5,665 nucleotides of DNA from Chloroflexota bacterium (GTDB lineage: Bacteria > Chloroflexota > Anaerolineae > J036 > Brachytrichaceae), in contig JAKALH010000211.1 of the NCBI GenBank assembly GCA_021813225.1, positions 1-5,665 of the forward strand, given 5' to 3'. Position numbers and translations under genes: made by a program. This document shows, piece after piece, positions 1 through 5,665 of this stretch (the first letter of the stretch is position 1; each line of letters starts with the position of its first letter). The notes beneath the pieces are model-generated. The model saw only the letters and a list, made by a program, of their open reading frames with translations, was not told where the DNA came from and ran no database searches.

Positions 1-27
1 CGTCATGCCCCGCGCAGGCGGGAATCT
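1..27. repeat. REP-like palindrome downstream of mtlD
   Basis: The first bases read CGTCATGCCCCGCGCAGG and then CGGGAATC. This resembles the dispersed repetitive extragenic palindromes of the GTCATTCCCGC...GCGGGAATC type. The arms CCCGC (9-13) and GCGGG (18-22) pair around a four-base loop. The outer ATTCC/GGAAT pairing of the usual repeat is disturbed by one extra base. It begins five bases past the mtlD stop codon and may protect or terminate the mtlD message, although no T-tract follows. The repeat may continue left of the window. Confidence 0.55.
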
Positions 28-31
28 ATCC

Positions 32-1186
32 TTATCGATACGCCGCCAGCACCCTCTCGAACAGCGGCTCGCCGGCGGACAGTTCGCACACCTCGCCGAG
101 CGTGCGCGCCAGCCCGTAGCCGTGCAGCTTCGCCTGCAGCTCGGCGGCCAGCGGGTCTGCGGGATGATTGAAGCGCAGCGCGGCGGCGATGCCGGCGACG
201 AGATGCACCGGCTCGACGCCTTCGGCCAGCGCATTCAGCGCCGCGCCCACCAGCCGGTCGGTGCGGCCCAGCTTGCGGATGGGGTCGCGCCCCAGGCGCA
301 GGACGGTATCGCCCAGCGCGCGGTTCTCGAAGCGGCGCAGCAGGTCGTCGATATTCGCCAGCAGTTGCCCCTGCGGCGGGCGGTACTTGCGCGCCAGCGC
401 CAGCGCGGATTCTTCCATCGCGCCGCGCACCTGGAAGTAGATGTCCTCGTCGGCCAGCGCATCATAGCCGTACTCGCAGCCGCGCCGGTAGCCCAGATAA
501 GCCAGCACGGCGTGGCCGGCGTTGTGGATGTACAGCTTGCGCTCGGTGAAGAATGAAAAAGGGGCGAATGGCGTCATGCCGGTGACGGCGGGCGGCTCCC
601 CGATGAACCCGTTGCGGTCGACCGGCAGTTGCTTGTACGGTTCGACCACGATCAGGCTGGGGTCGTGCACGCGCATCTCCGGGGTAGGCGGCGGCACCAT
701 GCGCGCAATCACCGTGTCCACAAAGCCGACGTGCGCCTGCATGAACGGCTGTGCCTCGGCAGGCAGCAGGTCGTTCACCATGTTGCGCACGATGGCCGCG
801 GCGCCTTTCAGGTTCTCGCAGATCACCAGGTGCAGCGGCTGCGTGTTGCCTGCGGCGGCGCGCCGGGCGATGCCCCCGGCCAGGTTGGGTGCGACGAACT
901 TCAGCGCATTGGCGCCGACGGCGGTCGCGCCGATTTCGGCGCGGCTGACCACGGCGGCGACTTCGTCGACGTTGCCGGCGTGCAGTGCGCGCACCGGCCC
1001 CACGCGCACCTCCTCGCTGCGCTCGTTCGTCACCAGGCGGATGGTGTACTCACCGCGCGCGTTGATGGCGTCGAGCAGGGGCTGGTCGACGTCGACGAAA
1101 GTGACCCGATAGCCGCTCTCGCTGTAGAGTTGCCCGATGAAACCGCGCCCGATGTTGCCCGCGCCGAAGATGACCGCTTCTTTCAT
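32..1186 (-). CDS. mtlD: mannitol-1-phosphate 5-dehydrogenase
   Basis: This cytoplasmic enzyme interconverts D-mannitol 1-phosphate and fructose 6-phosphate with NAD(H). The product has 384 residues, close to the usual ~380 of the family. The N-terminus is a Rossmann nucleotide-binding motif, GAGNIGRGFIG (residues 8-18). ICENLKG lies at 122-128. The catalytic K-x4-N-x2-H signature of polyol-specific long-chain dehydrogenases is intact as K217, N222 and H225 in KLYIHNAGHA, followed by the helical C-terminal domain. The start is fixed by the Rossmann fold beginning at residue 5. No Shine-Dalgarno sequence is visible; a TATAAA (1197-1202, minus strand) sits so close to the ATG that it could only drive a nearly leaderless message, so its promoter role is doubtful. 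No mannitol PTS gene is nearby, so the enzyme may serve mannitol synthesis or uptake encoded elsewhere. It ends in AAYR with TAA, next to a REP-like palindrome. Confidence 0.95.
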   Translation of the reverse strand: MKEAVIFGAGNIGRGFIGQLYSESGYRVTFVDVDQPLLDAINARGEYTIRLVTNERSEEVRVGPVRALHAGNVDEVAAVVSRAEIGATAVGANALKFVAPNLAGGIARRAAAGNTQPLHLVICENLKGAAAIVRNMVNDLLPAEAQPFMQAHVGFVDTVIARMVPPPTPEMRVHDPSLIVVEPYKQLPVDRNGFIGEPPAVTGMTPFAPFSFFTERKLYIHNAGHAVLAYLGYRRGCEYGYDALADEDIYFQVRGAMEESALALARKYRPPQGQLLANIDDLLRRFENRALGDTVLRLGRDPIRKLGRTDRLVGAALNALAEGVEPVHLVAGIAAALRFNHPADPLAAELQAKLHGYGLARTLGEVCELSAGEPLFERVLAAYR

Positions 1187-1232
1187 GGTGATACTGTTTA
1201 TACCGCATGAAATGAAAACCAGTGAGCACCCC

Positions 1233-1265
1233 AGACCTGACAGGTCTTAAAGACCTGTCAGGTGT
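1233..1265. repeat. Tandem palindromes between mtlD and the chimeric ORF
   Basis: ACCTGACAGGTCTT (1235-1248) and AAGACCTGTCAGGT (1250-1263) are perfect reverse complements, separated by a single A. Each half is itself nearly palindromic: AGACCTG-A-CAGGTCT at 1233-1247 and AGACCTG-T-CAGGTGT at 1251-1265. The segment therefore contains four copies of one 7-base half-site, one with a single mismatch. It lies downstream of the chimeric ORF and upstream of mtlD on the minus strand. It could be a hairpin terminator, although no T-tract follows on either strand, or a two-site operator for mtlD, or a dispersed intergenic repeat. The sequence alone does not decide between these. Confidence 0.75.
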
Positions 1266-1277
1266 TATCCATGTGTT

Positions 1278-2030
<753 letters not shown>

Positions 2031-2068
2031 GTCTGGCAGATATCCTTTGCTGTAAATTTGACCGAATT

Positions 2069-2077
2069 ACTATAGCA
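2069..2077 (-). promoter_or_regulatory. Extended -10 promoter candidate for the glnS fragment
   Basis: On the minus strand TGC-TATAGT matches an extended -10 (TATAGT against TATAAT, with TG one base upstream). It lies about 40 bases before the ATG at 2030, leaving a leader of roughly 30 bases. No good -35 is seen at the usual distance, which an extended -10 can tolerate. Confidence 0.45.
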
Positions 2078-2107
2078 CGGGTGAGCTTCCCCCCGAAATT
2101 CAGACAC

Positions 2108-2140
2108 AAAAAGGCCCCAGAATAGAGTAGAAAAGGGGGC
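2108..2140 (-). terminator. Weak minus-strand hairpin with T-tract
   Basis: On the minus strand GCCCC (2140-2136) can pair with GGGGC (2118-2114), followed by C and TTTTT (2112-2108). The 17-base loop makes it weak. It would insulate the glnS-fragment promoter from anything transcribed upstream, but no minus-strand gene is visible there. Confidence 0.25.
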
Positions 2141-2323
2141 AACATGAGGCAGCATTTCACACCGTAGTTCAATGGCAAGGTGAAGTTGGACGAGGTCATT
2201 GAGCTCCTGGCCTTTCGTGATCGTGGCATACCACCATGCAAGTATGTGATGCGCGTGATCCATGACCGCATCGACGCAATCCAAGAGCGCATTCGCAACC
2301 TGGAACAGTATGGGGTAGTCAAA

Positions 2324-2343
2324 AATACGCCATTTGGCGTATT
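2324..2343. repeat. 20-base near-perfect palindrome
   Basis: AATACGCCA (2324-2332) and TGGCGTATT (2335-2343) are exact reverse complements around a central TT. On the minus strand TTT completes a five-base T run after the hairpin, so it could terminate minus-strand transcripts, but no gene would feed into it. It lies next to a TTGAC-ACAGG-GTCAA dyad (2342-2356). An operator role is the main alternative. Confidence 0.6.
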
Positions 2344-2369
2344 GACACAGGGTCAAAAATCCGTAGAGT
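2342..2369 (+). promoter_or_regulatory. Possible sigma-70-type promoter
   Basis: TTGACA (2342-2347) is a perfect -35 hexamer. TAGAGT (2364-2369) is a 4-of-6 match to the -10 at 16 bases spacing. It points toward the structured-RNA candidate and the sulfite reductase operon. The -35 is embedded in the dyad TTGAC-ACAGG-GTCAA (2342-2356), which would allow regulation by a bound protein. The -10 is poor, so this is a suggestion only. Confidence 0.3.
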
Positions 2370-2430
2370 ATTGTTTTTGATACACTAAGCAACGAAATGA
2401 GAGTATCTTTCGACGCGACAGTCTGGTACT

Positions 2431-2610
2431 GCATCTGTCCTGAGCGGGGGCAATAGCACCTCGTTCGGCGGATGTTTGCTGCTTGACGATTTAAGACCAA
2501 CCGACGATTCGCTGTAACCTGCCCCCGCGATACGATCAGTGCGCAATGGCGCGGGGCACCAGGGGTCGGAGACAGATACAGAGCCCAGGGATAGCCCTTG
2601 GGCTCTTTTT
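2431..2610 (+). ncRNA. Structured RNA candidate of unknown class, with its own terminator
   Basis: Long-range pairing closes a domain: 2433-2443 (ATCTGTCCTGA) pairs with 2566-2577 (TCGGAGACAGAT). This gives 11 base pairs, one of them G-U, with A2570 bulged. Directly stacked inside is a perfect 9-bp helix, GCGGGGGCA (2444-2452) with TGCCCCCGC (2520-2528). Within that, 2454-2457/2511-2514 and 2461-2468/2501-2507 can pair. The 3' side of the junction holds a GCGC-AATG-GCGC hairpin (2541-2552). The domain ends one base before a strong intrinsic terminator. No protein frame explains the region. The RNA could be a stand-alone small RNA or the 5' regulatory leader of the sulfite reductase operon. 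The rod-like layout loosely recalls 6S RNA. I see none of the conserved cores of SRP RNA, tmRNA, RNase P, SAM-I, T-box or cobalamin elements. Confidence 0.55.
2580..2610 (+). terminator. Strong plus-strand intrinsic terminator
   Basis: AGAGCCCA (2580-2587) pairs with TGGGCTCT (2599-2606). GGG (2588-2590) pairs with CCC (2595-2597), leaving one bulged T and an ATAG loop. Five consecutive T residues end at 2610, followed by ATTT. No coding gene precedes it on this strand, so it either ends the structured RNA or acts as an attenuator 147 bases ahead of the sulfite reductase start. Confidence 0.85.
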
Positions 2611-2713
2611 ATTTCTCCGGATCCCTGTTGATTCAGCACCGCTCTCGCCATGTTGGTCTTTTTGTTCTCGACCGCAAGCGGATTTCAAACATACATGAAA
2701 TGGAGGAGACATA

Positions 2714-2743
2714 GTGTCTTTCCGTGTGATTCCATGGCAATAG
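2714..2743 (+). CDS. Possible nine-codon leader peptide
   Basis: A GTG at 2714 follows a near-ideal Shine-Dalgarno sequence, GGAGGA (2702-2707), at six bases spacing. It opens the frame VSFRVIPWQ (the first codon read as fMet), ending in TAG at 2741-2743. This stop lies 14 bases before the sulfite reductase ATG. It is out of frame with that gene. It contains no cysteine, so it is not the cysteine-attenuator type known from some actinobacterial sulfur operons. It may instead couple translation to the next gene, or be chance. Confidence 0.3.
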   Translation: MSFRVIPWQ

Positions 2744-2747
2744 ATTC

Positions 2748-2752
2748 GGAGG
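2748..2752 (+). promoter_or_regulatory. Shine-Dalgarno site that sets the sulfite reductase start
   Basis: GGAGG lies five bases before the ATG at 2758. Upstream in-frame ATGs at 2650, 2695 and 2734 lack a correctly spaced site and would add residues (LVFLFSTASGFQTYMKW...) that do not look like this family. Confidence 0.8.
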
Positions 2753-2757
2753 TTACG

Positions 2758-4554
2758 ATGATCGATACTACAACCATTTTCGTCGAACCGGCGCTGGATA
2801 CCAGTCTCGTCTCTTCTTCAGAAATTGAGCGTACTCGCGATCTGATTGCTGCCTACAAAGCCGGTCGGCTGGACAGTGATTCTTTCCGGCGCTTTCGTTT
2901 GCAAAACGGCATTTATGGGATGCGCGGTCAGGTGGACATTCAAATGGTTCGCGTCAAAATCCCCTTTGGACACTTGACCGCGCTTCAACTCGATGGCTTG
3001 GGTCGCGCCGCCGAAACTTATGCCCGCGGCCTGGGTCACGTCACGACCCGGCAAGATGTTCAATTGTATTGGGTTCCACTCGAACGCATTCCCGATTTGC
3101 TCGCCGATTTGGGCGCGGTGGGACTGACGACGCGCGAGGCAGCGGGCAACGTGGCTCGCAACGTCACCGCCGATGCGCTGGCGGGTGTCGCACCGGATGA
3201 ACCGTTTGACGTGCGTCCTTACGCCAACACGGTTGCGCGTTTCTTACTGCGCAATCCCATCTCGCAGAATTTGCCGCGCAAGCTCAAGATCGCCTTTTCC
3301 GGTTCGCCCGCCGACCGAGCCGCTACTGCCATACACGATGTCGGCGCGCTTGCCGTCGTCAGACAATCCACGCCCGGGTTCCAAATATTCGTGGGCGGAG
3401 GACTGGGTTCCAGTCCTCATGTGGGGAAGCTTCTCGAGGATTTTACGCCGGAAGCCAACCTGCTGCCGACCGTTGAAGCGATCGTTCGCGTCTTCGACCG
3501 GTTGGGCAACCGCCAGACCAAAGCCAAGGCGCGGCTCAAGTTCCTGGTGGCGGCGTTGGGCATCGACGCATTCCGCGACCTGGTCTTTAAGGAACGGACG
3601 ACCCTGGCGTTCGTCCGACCGCAGCCCTACCCGGAATTCGACGCCGACCCAGATCGGATTGGCTGGGTCGCCCCGCCACCGATCATCCTCCCAGACGGCA
3701 ATGGTCACAATGGTCACACCGGCTATGGGTTTGAAGATACTGACTACGAGCGCTGGCTGGAGAGCAATGTCGTCCGGCAGAAACAACCCGGCTATGCAGC
3801 CGTGTGCATCGCCCTGCCCGGCGGTGATATGGCCGCGCCACAGTTCCGCGCCCTCGCGCCTCTCGCCCGGGAGTTTGCGCGCGGCGAATGCTTTACCACC
3901 ATTGCCCAAAACATCCTCCTCCGTTGGGTGCCGGAAGATGCGGTGCGCGATTTATATGTGGCTCTGCGCGAAATCGGTTTGGGCGAAGCCGGCGCCGACC
4001 GGTTGTGGAATGTGGTCGGCTGCCCTGGCGCGGACACGTGCAATGTAGCCATCACTACCTCGCACCGTCTTGTGCTCGAGTTGGGTCGCCGCTTGCGCGA
4101 GCGGCACGATCTTAATTTTGCGCCAGACCTGCGCGGGATTGACATCAAGGTGAGCGGGTGTCCCAATTCGTGCGGTCACCATCAGGTGGCGGCGATTGGG
4201 TTCTACGGCGGCGCGCGGCGAGTCAACGGCCAGCAAGCCCCACATTACATGATGCTCTTGGGCGGACGCGTCTTGCCGGGCAAAGTGATTTTCGGCAAGC
4301 CCGTCACCAGCATCCCGGCAAAGCGAGTCCCGGAAGCTGTTGAGCGGGTCATCGCGTTATACCGCGCCGGTCGCAAAGACGAAGACGAGACCTTCCACGA
4401 CTGGATTGACCGCGTGGGCGTGGTCTCATTGAAAGGTCAGTTTGAGGATTTGCGGGACTTGCCCGACCCTGCTCTCGCGCCGGACCTCTACCGGGATTGG
4501 GGCCAGGATTTCGCCTTCCAGCTTCAGGTGGGAGAGTCCGAATGTGCGGTTTAG
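2758..4554 (+). CDS. sir: Siroheme/4Fe-4S sulfite (or nitrite) reductase, ferredoxin type
   Basis: The 598-residue product belongs to the NirA/Sir hemoprotein family, which performs six-electron reduction of sulfite to sulfide (or nitrite to ammonia) in the cytoplasm. The pseudo-twofold layout is complete. A first ferredoxin-like half contains IYGMRGQVDIQMVRVKIP (52-69) and HVTTRQDVQLYW (94-105). A central siroheme domain contains NVARNVTADALAGV and LPRKLKIAFSG. After a linker with tandem NGH-NGH (315-320), a second half carries the cluster ligands C422-x5-C428 and C468-x3-C472. R65, R134, K175 and K177 probably match the anion-binding residues of the E. coli hemoprotein. A usual Cys-Pro after RNVTA is Asp-Ala here, at a non-ligand position. 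No flavoprotein subunit is adjacent, so ferredoxin is the likely electron donor. Its operon partners favour sulfite over nitrite as substrate. Its last 13 bases overlap the next gene. Confidence 0.93.
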   Translation: MIDTTTIFVEPALDTSLVSSSEIERTRDLIAAYKAGRLDSDSFRRFRLQNGIYGMRGQVDIQMVRVKIPFGHLTALQLDGLGRAAETYARGLGHVTTRQDVQLYWVPLERIPDLLADLGAVGLTTREAAGNVARNVTADALAGVAPDEPFDVRPYANTVARFLLRNPISQNLPRKLKIAFSGSPADRAATAIHDVGALAVVRQSTPGFQIFVGGGLGSSPHVGKLLEDFTPEANLLPTVEAIVRVFDRLGNRQTKAKARLKFLVAALGIDAFRDLVFKERTTLAFVRPQPYPEFDADPDRIGWVAPPPIILPDGNGHNGHTGYGFEDTDYERWLESNVVRQKQPGYAAVCIALPGGDMAAPQFRALAPLAREFARGECFTTIAQNILLRWVPEDAVRDLYVALREIGLGEAGADRLWNVVGCPGADTCNVAITTSHRLVLELGRRLRERHDLNFAPDLRGIDIKVSGCPNSCGHHQVAAIGFYGGARRVNGQQAPHYMMLLGGRVLPGKVIFGKPVTSIPAKRVPEAVERVIALYRAGRKDEDETFHDWIDRVGVVSLKGQFEDLRDLPDPALAPDLYRDWGQDFAFQLQVGESECAV

Positions 4555-5390
4555 GTGATTCGTTCTCAACGAGAGGGATGGTCTATCTTGTCGGCGGTGG
4601 TCCGGGCGATCCCGGCTTGATCACGGTCAAAGGGCTGGCGTGCCTGCGGCGAGCGGAGGTCGTGCTCCACGACCGGCTGCTTCATCCGCAACTGCTGGAT
4701 GCCATCCCGCCCTCCGCCGAACGCATTGACGTGGGTAAAGAACCCGGTCGTCATCATCGCACGCAAGCTGAGATCAATGCGCTTCTCGTCGCCAAAGCGC
4801 GAGAAGGGAAAATCGTGGTGCGCTTGAAAGGGGGCGACCCGTTCGTATTCGGGCAGGGCGGCGAAGAATGCCAGGTGTTAGCTGAAGCGGGTATCCCATT
4901 CGAGGTCGTTCCCGGCGTCAGCAGCGTCATCGCGGCGCCCGCCTATGCCGGTATCCCCGTCACGCATCGCAAGTTTGCGAGTGCTTTCACGGTGGTCACC
5001 GGCCACTCGTGGAAGGGCGGCAGTGTGGACTGGGGGGCATTACCGCGCGGCGGCACACTGATCGTGCTGATGGGCCTTGCCCATTTACCCGAGATCACCG
5101 CGCAACTGACGGCGCATGGATGGTCGCTGGAAACACCTGTGGCGGTCATTCAGCAAGGCACGACCGCGGCACAGATTGTCGTGGACGGTACACTCGCGAA
5201 CATTGCCGATCGTGTGCAAGGGATTCATCCTCCAGCGACCATCGTGATCGGGCAGGTCGTTCGCCTGCATCAACAGCTCGATTGGTTTGATCCTGCCCGC
5301 GCTGACGCGAACGAGGTGCCAGTCGAAGAAACATTACCCTTGAACTGGCCCGTTCGTGATCCATCGCGTCTTTCAATGGAGACAACATGA
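4542..5390 (+). CDS. cobA: Uroporphyrinogen-III C-methyltransferase (SUMT)
   Basis: This enzyme transfers two methyl groups from S-adenosylmethionine to uroporphyrinogen III, giving precorrin-2, the branch point to siroheme and cobalamin. Visible family motifs are YLVGGGPGDPGLIT (15-28), VRLKGGDPFVFGQGGEE (93-109), VPGVSSVIAAPAYAGIPVTHR (from 123), LMGLAHL and VIQQGTTAAQIV. At 282 residues it is a stand-alone methyltransferase, without the dehydrogenase/ferrochelatase half of CysG. Siroheme completion must therefore be encoded elsewhere. I prefer the ATG at 4542 because GGAGAG lies five bases upstream and it overlaps the reductase stop (4552-4554), a coupling arrangement. The ATG at 4578, right before VYLVGGGPG, is possible, but its GAGAGGG abuts the codon. 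The 3' end overlaps cysH as ATGA. The context points to supplying siroheme for the preceding reductase. Confidence 0.93.
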   Translation: MCGLGDSFSTRGMVYLVGGGPGDPGLITVKGLACLRRAEVVLHDRLLHPQLLDAIPPSAERIDVGKEPGRHHRTQAEINALLVAKAREGKIVVRLKGGDPFVFGQGGEECQVLAEAGIPFEVVPGVSSVIAAPAYAGIPVTHRKFASAFTVVTGHSWKGGSVDWGALPRGGTLIVLMGLAHLPEITAQLTAHGWSLETPVAVIQQGTTAAQIVVDGTLANIADRVQGIHPPATIVIGQVVRLHQQLDWFDPARADANEVPVEETLPLNWPVRDPSRLSMETT

Positions 5391-5665
5391 CTGTGCAAAC
5401 GAGAGCTGCCGAGCCAACATTCGTCGAATCGCCGGCGCAGCTTGAGTGGTCGCCCGATGCGCTCAAGCAGATCAGTGATGACTTCGACGGTCATCCGCCG
5501 GAAGAAATTCTGCGCTGGGGCATCAAAAACTTTTCACCTGCGATCGCGTTGGCTACCGGGTTCGGTCCTGAAGGTGTGGTGTTGATGCATCTGCTCTCGC
5601 AGGTCGCGCCGCAGACAACGGTCTTTTATCTCGATACGAATTTATTCTTTGCCGAAACATACGCC
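5387..5665 (+). CDS. cysH: Phosphoadenylyl/adenylyl-sulfate reductase, N-terminal part (cut by window end)
   Basis: CysH-type enzymes reduce PAPS or APS to sulfite using thioredoxin or glutaredoxin. Ninety-three residues are visible: a variable N-terminus, then PPEEILRWGIKNFSPAIALA, TGFGPEGVVLMHLLS and TVFYLDTNLFFAETYA. These match the EExLxWA...F...ALxxSFGxEGxVL...FLDTGxLFxET pattern of the family. The PP-loop-like SFGAEG is TGFGPEG here, and the glycine after LDT is asparagine. The catalytic C-terminal ECGLH-type motif and the cysteine pairs that separate APS from PAPS enzymes lie beyond the window, so substrate choice is open. The ATG shares bases with the preceding TGA (ATGA), and GGAG lies five bases upstream, so translation is probably coupled. 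The product would feed sulfite to the reductase encoded first in the operon. Confidence 0.9.
   Translation, partial: MTVQTRAAEPTFVESPAQLEWSPDALKQISDDFDGHPPEEILRWGIKNFSPAIALATGFGPEGVVLMHLLSQVAPQTTVFYLDTNLFFAETYA

Larger units (their letters stand above)
2180..2380 (+). pseudogene. 3' remnant of a MerR-family regulator
   Basis: The frame starting at a GTG codon encodes KLDEVIELLAFRDRGIPPC and then KYVMRVIHDRIDAIQERIRNLEQ. This is the pattern of the MerR family after the winged-helix domain: the (S/K)LDEIxELLxLRDxG segment, a PC pair often seen in metal-responsive members, and the long dimerisation helix with IDxRIxxLE spacing. The N-terminal helix-turn-helix and wing are missing, and an in-frame TAG stands five codons before the GTG (2165-2167). 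After LEQ the sequence runs on without similarity to a TGA at 2378-2380. Only about 42 codons of a usual 130-150 are recognisable. It is most likely a decayed fragment without DNA-binding ability, left by deletion or by an insertion event near the glnS promoter. The metal or ligand cannot be assigned. Confidence 0.65.
2031..2757. other. AT-richer intergenic region with a gene remnant and structured elements
   Basis: No intact gene is supported in these 727 bases between the divergently oriented glnS fragment and the sulfite reductase gene. GC drops here (35% over 2341-2400 by hand count). Contents in order: a minus-strand promoter, a weak minus-strand hairpin, a MerR-type regulator remnant, a 20-base palindrome, a promoter-like site, a structured-RNA candidate ending in a strong plus-strand terminator, and a leader with two Shine-Dalgarno sites. 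Longer minus-strand open frames in this region show no recognisable protein features and run antisense to the remnant and the RNA. Confidence 0.7.

Noticed and set aside
5..556. Plus-strand open frame beginning MPRAGGNLSL
   Set aside because: It is antisense to mtlD and its first residues are simply a translation of the REP-like palindrome. The composition (Gln, Arg and Ala rich) is typical of a GC-rich shadow frame.
629..660. GGTTCGA-like string suggesting a tRNA T-loop
   Set aside because: It lies inside the mtlD coding sequence and no acceptor stem or anticodon arm can be drawn around it.
2431..2610. Known riboswitch or housekeeping RNA (SAM-I, T-box, cobalamin, SRP, tmRNA, RNase P)
   Set aside because: Diagnostic cores such as GGTGGNACCGCG (T-box), GCCACTG (B12 box), GGAAGGAAGCAGC (SRP) and GAGGAAAGTCCGGGC (RNase P) were looked for by eye and not found. 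6S RNA cannot be excluded by eye.
2385..2651. 88-residue minus-strand open frame
   Set aside because: It reads through the terminator hairpin and the RNA helices and has no recognisable sequence features.
2650..2757. Upstream ATG (2650) as the sulfite reductase start
   Set aside because: The 36 extra residues do not resemble the family N-terminus and no Shine-Dalgarno site precedes that ATG. The ATG at 2758 has GGAGG at five bases.
4158..4343. Plus-strand short frame inside the sulfite reductase gene
   Set aside because: It is an out-of-frame shadow of the region that encodes the cluster cysteines C468 and C472.

Overview
The window comes from a GC-rich bacterium. Hand-counted 60-base samples give about 67% GC in the left genes (301-360), 62% in the sulfite reductase gene (4201-4260) and only 35% in the central gap (2341-2400). 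The gene content suggests an environmental lineage, possibly Chloroflexota. That placement is a weak inference from protein flavour and the intergenic palindromes, not from a marker gene.

Left part, minus strand (1-2030): a REP-like palindrome at the very start, then a complete mannitol-1-phosphate 5-dehydrogenase gene (mtlD, 1186 down to 32). Next comes a 90-base spacer with a perfect 14-bp inverted repeat. Beyond it lies an open but chimeric reading frame (2030 down to 1278). Its first ~160 codons are the N-terminal part of glutaminyl-tRNA synthetase, and its last ~88 codons are the C-terminal part of a REP-associated (IS200-like, Y1) transposase. The join falls on LFQR, a motif I expect in both parent proteins, which suggests recombination at a short shared sequence or an assembly join.

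Central gap (2031-2757, 727 bases, AT-richer): it holds a probable minus-strand promoter for the glnS fragment, a 3' remnant of a MerR-type regulator, a near-perfect 20-base palindrome, and a compact structured-RNA candidate. The RNA spans 2431-2579, has long-range helices of 11 and 9 bp, and runs directly into a strong plus-strand intrinsic terminator (2580-2610). I could not match it to a known RNA class. Between it and the next gene is a possible nine-codon leader ORF with its own Shine-Dalgarno sequence.

Right part, plus strand (2758-5665): a tightly packed sulfate-assimilation operon. It encodes a siroheme/4Fe-4S sulfite (or nitrite) reductase, a stand-alone uroporphyrinogen-III C-methyltransferase that starts siroheme synthesis, and the N-terminal 93 residues of a PAPS/APS reductase (CysH) cut by the window end. 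Neighbouring genes overlap by 13 and 4 bases, so translational coupling is likely. Together they cover reduction of activated sulfate to sulfite, reduction of sulfite to sulfide, and supply of the precursor of the siroheme cofactor.
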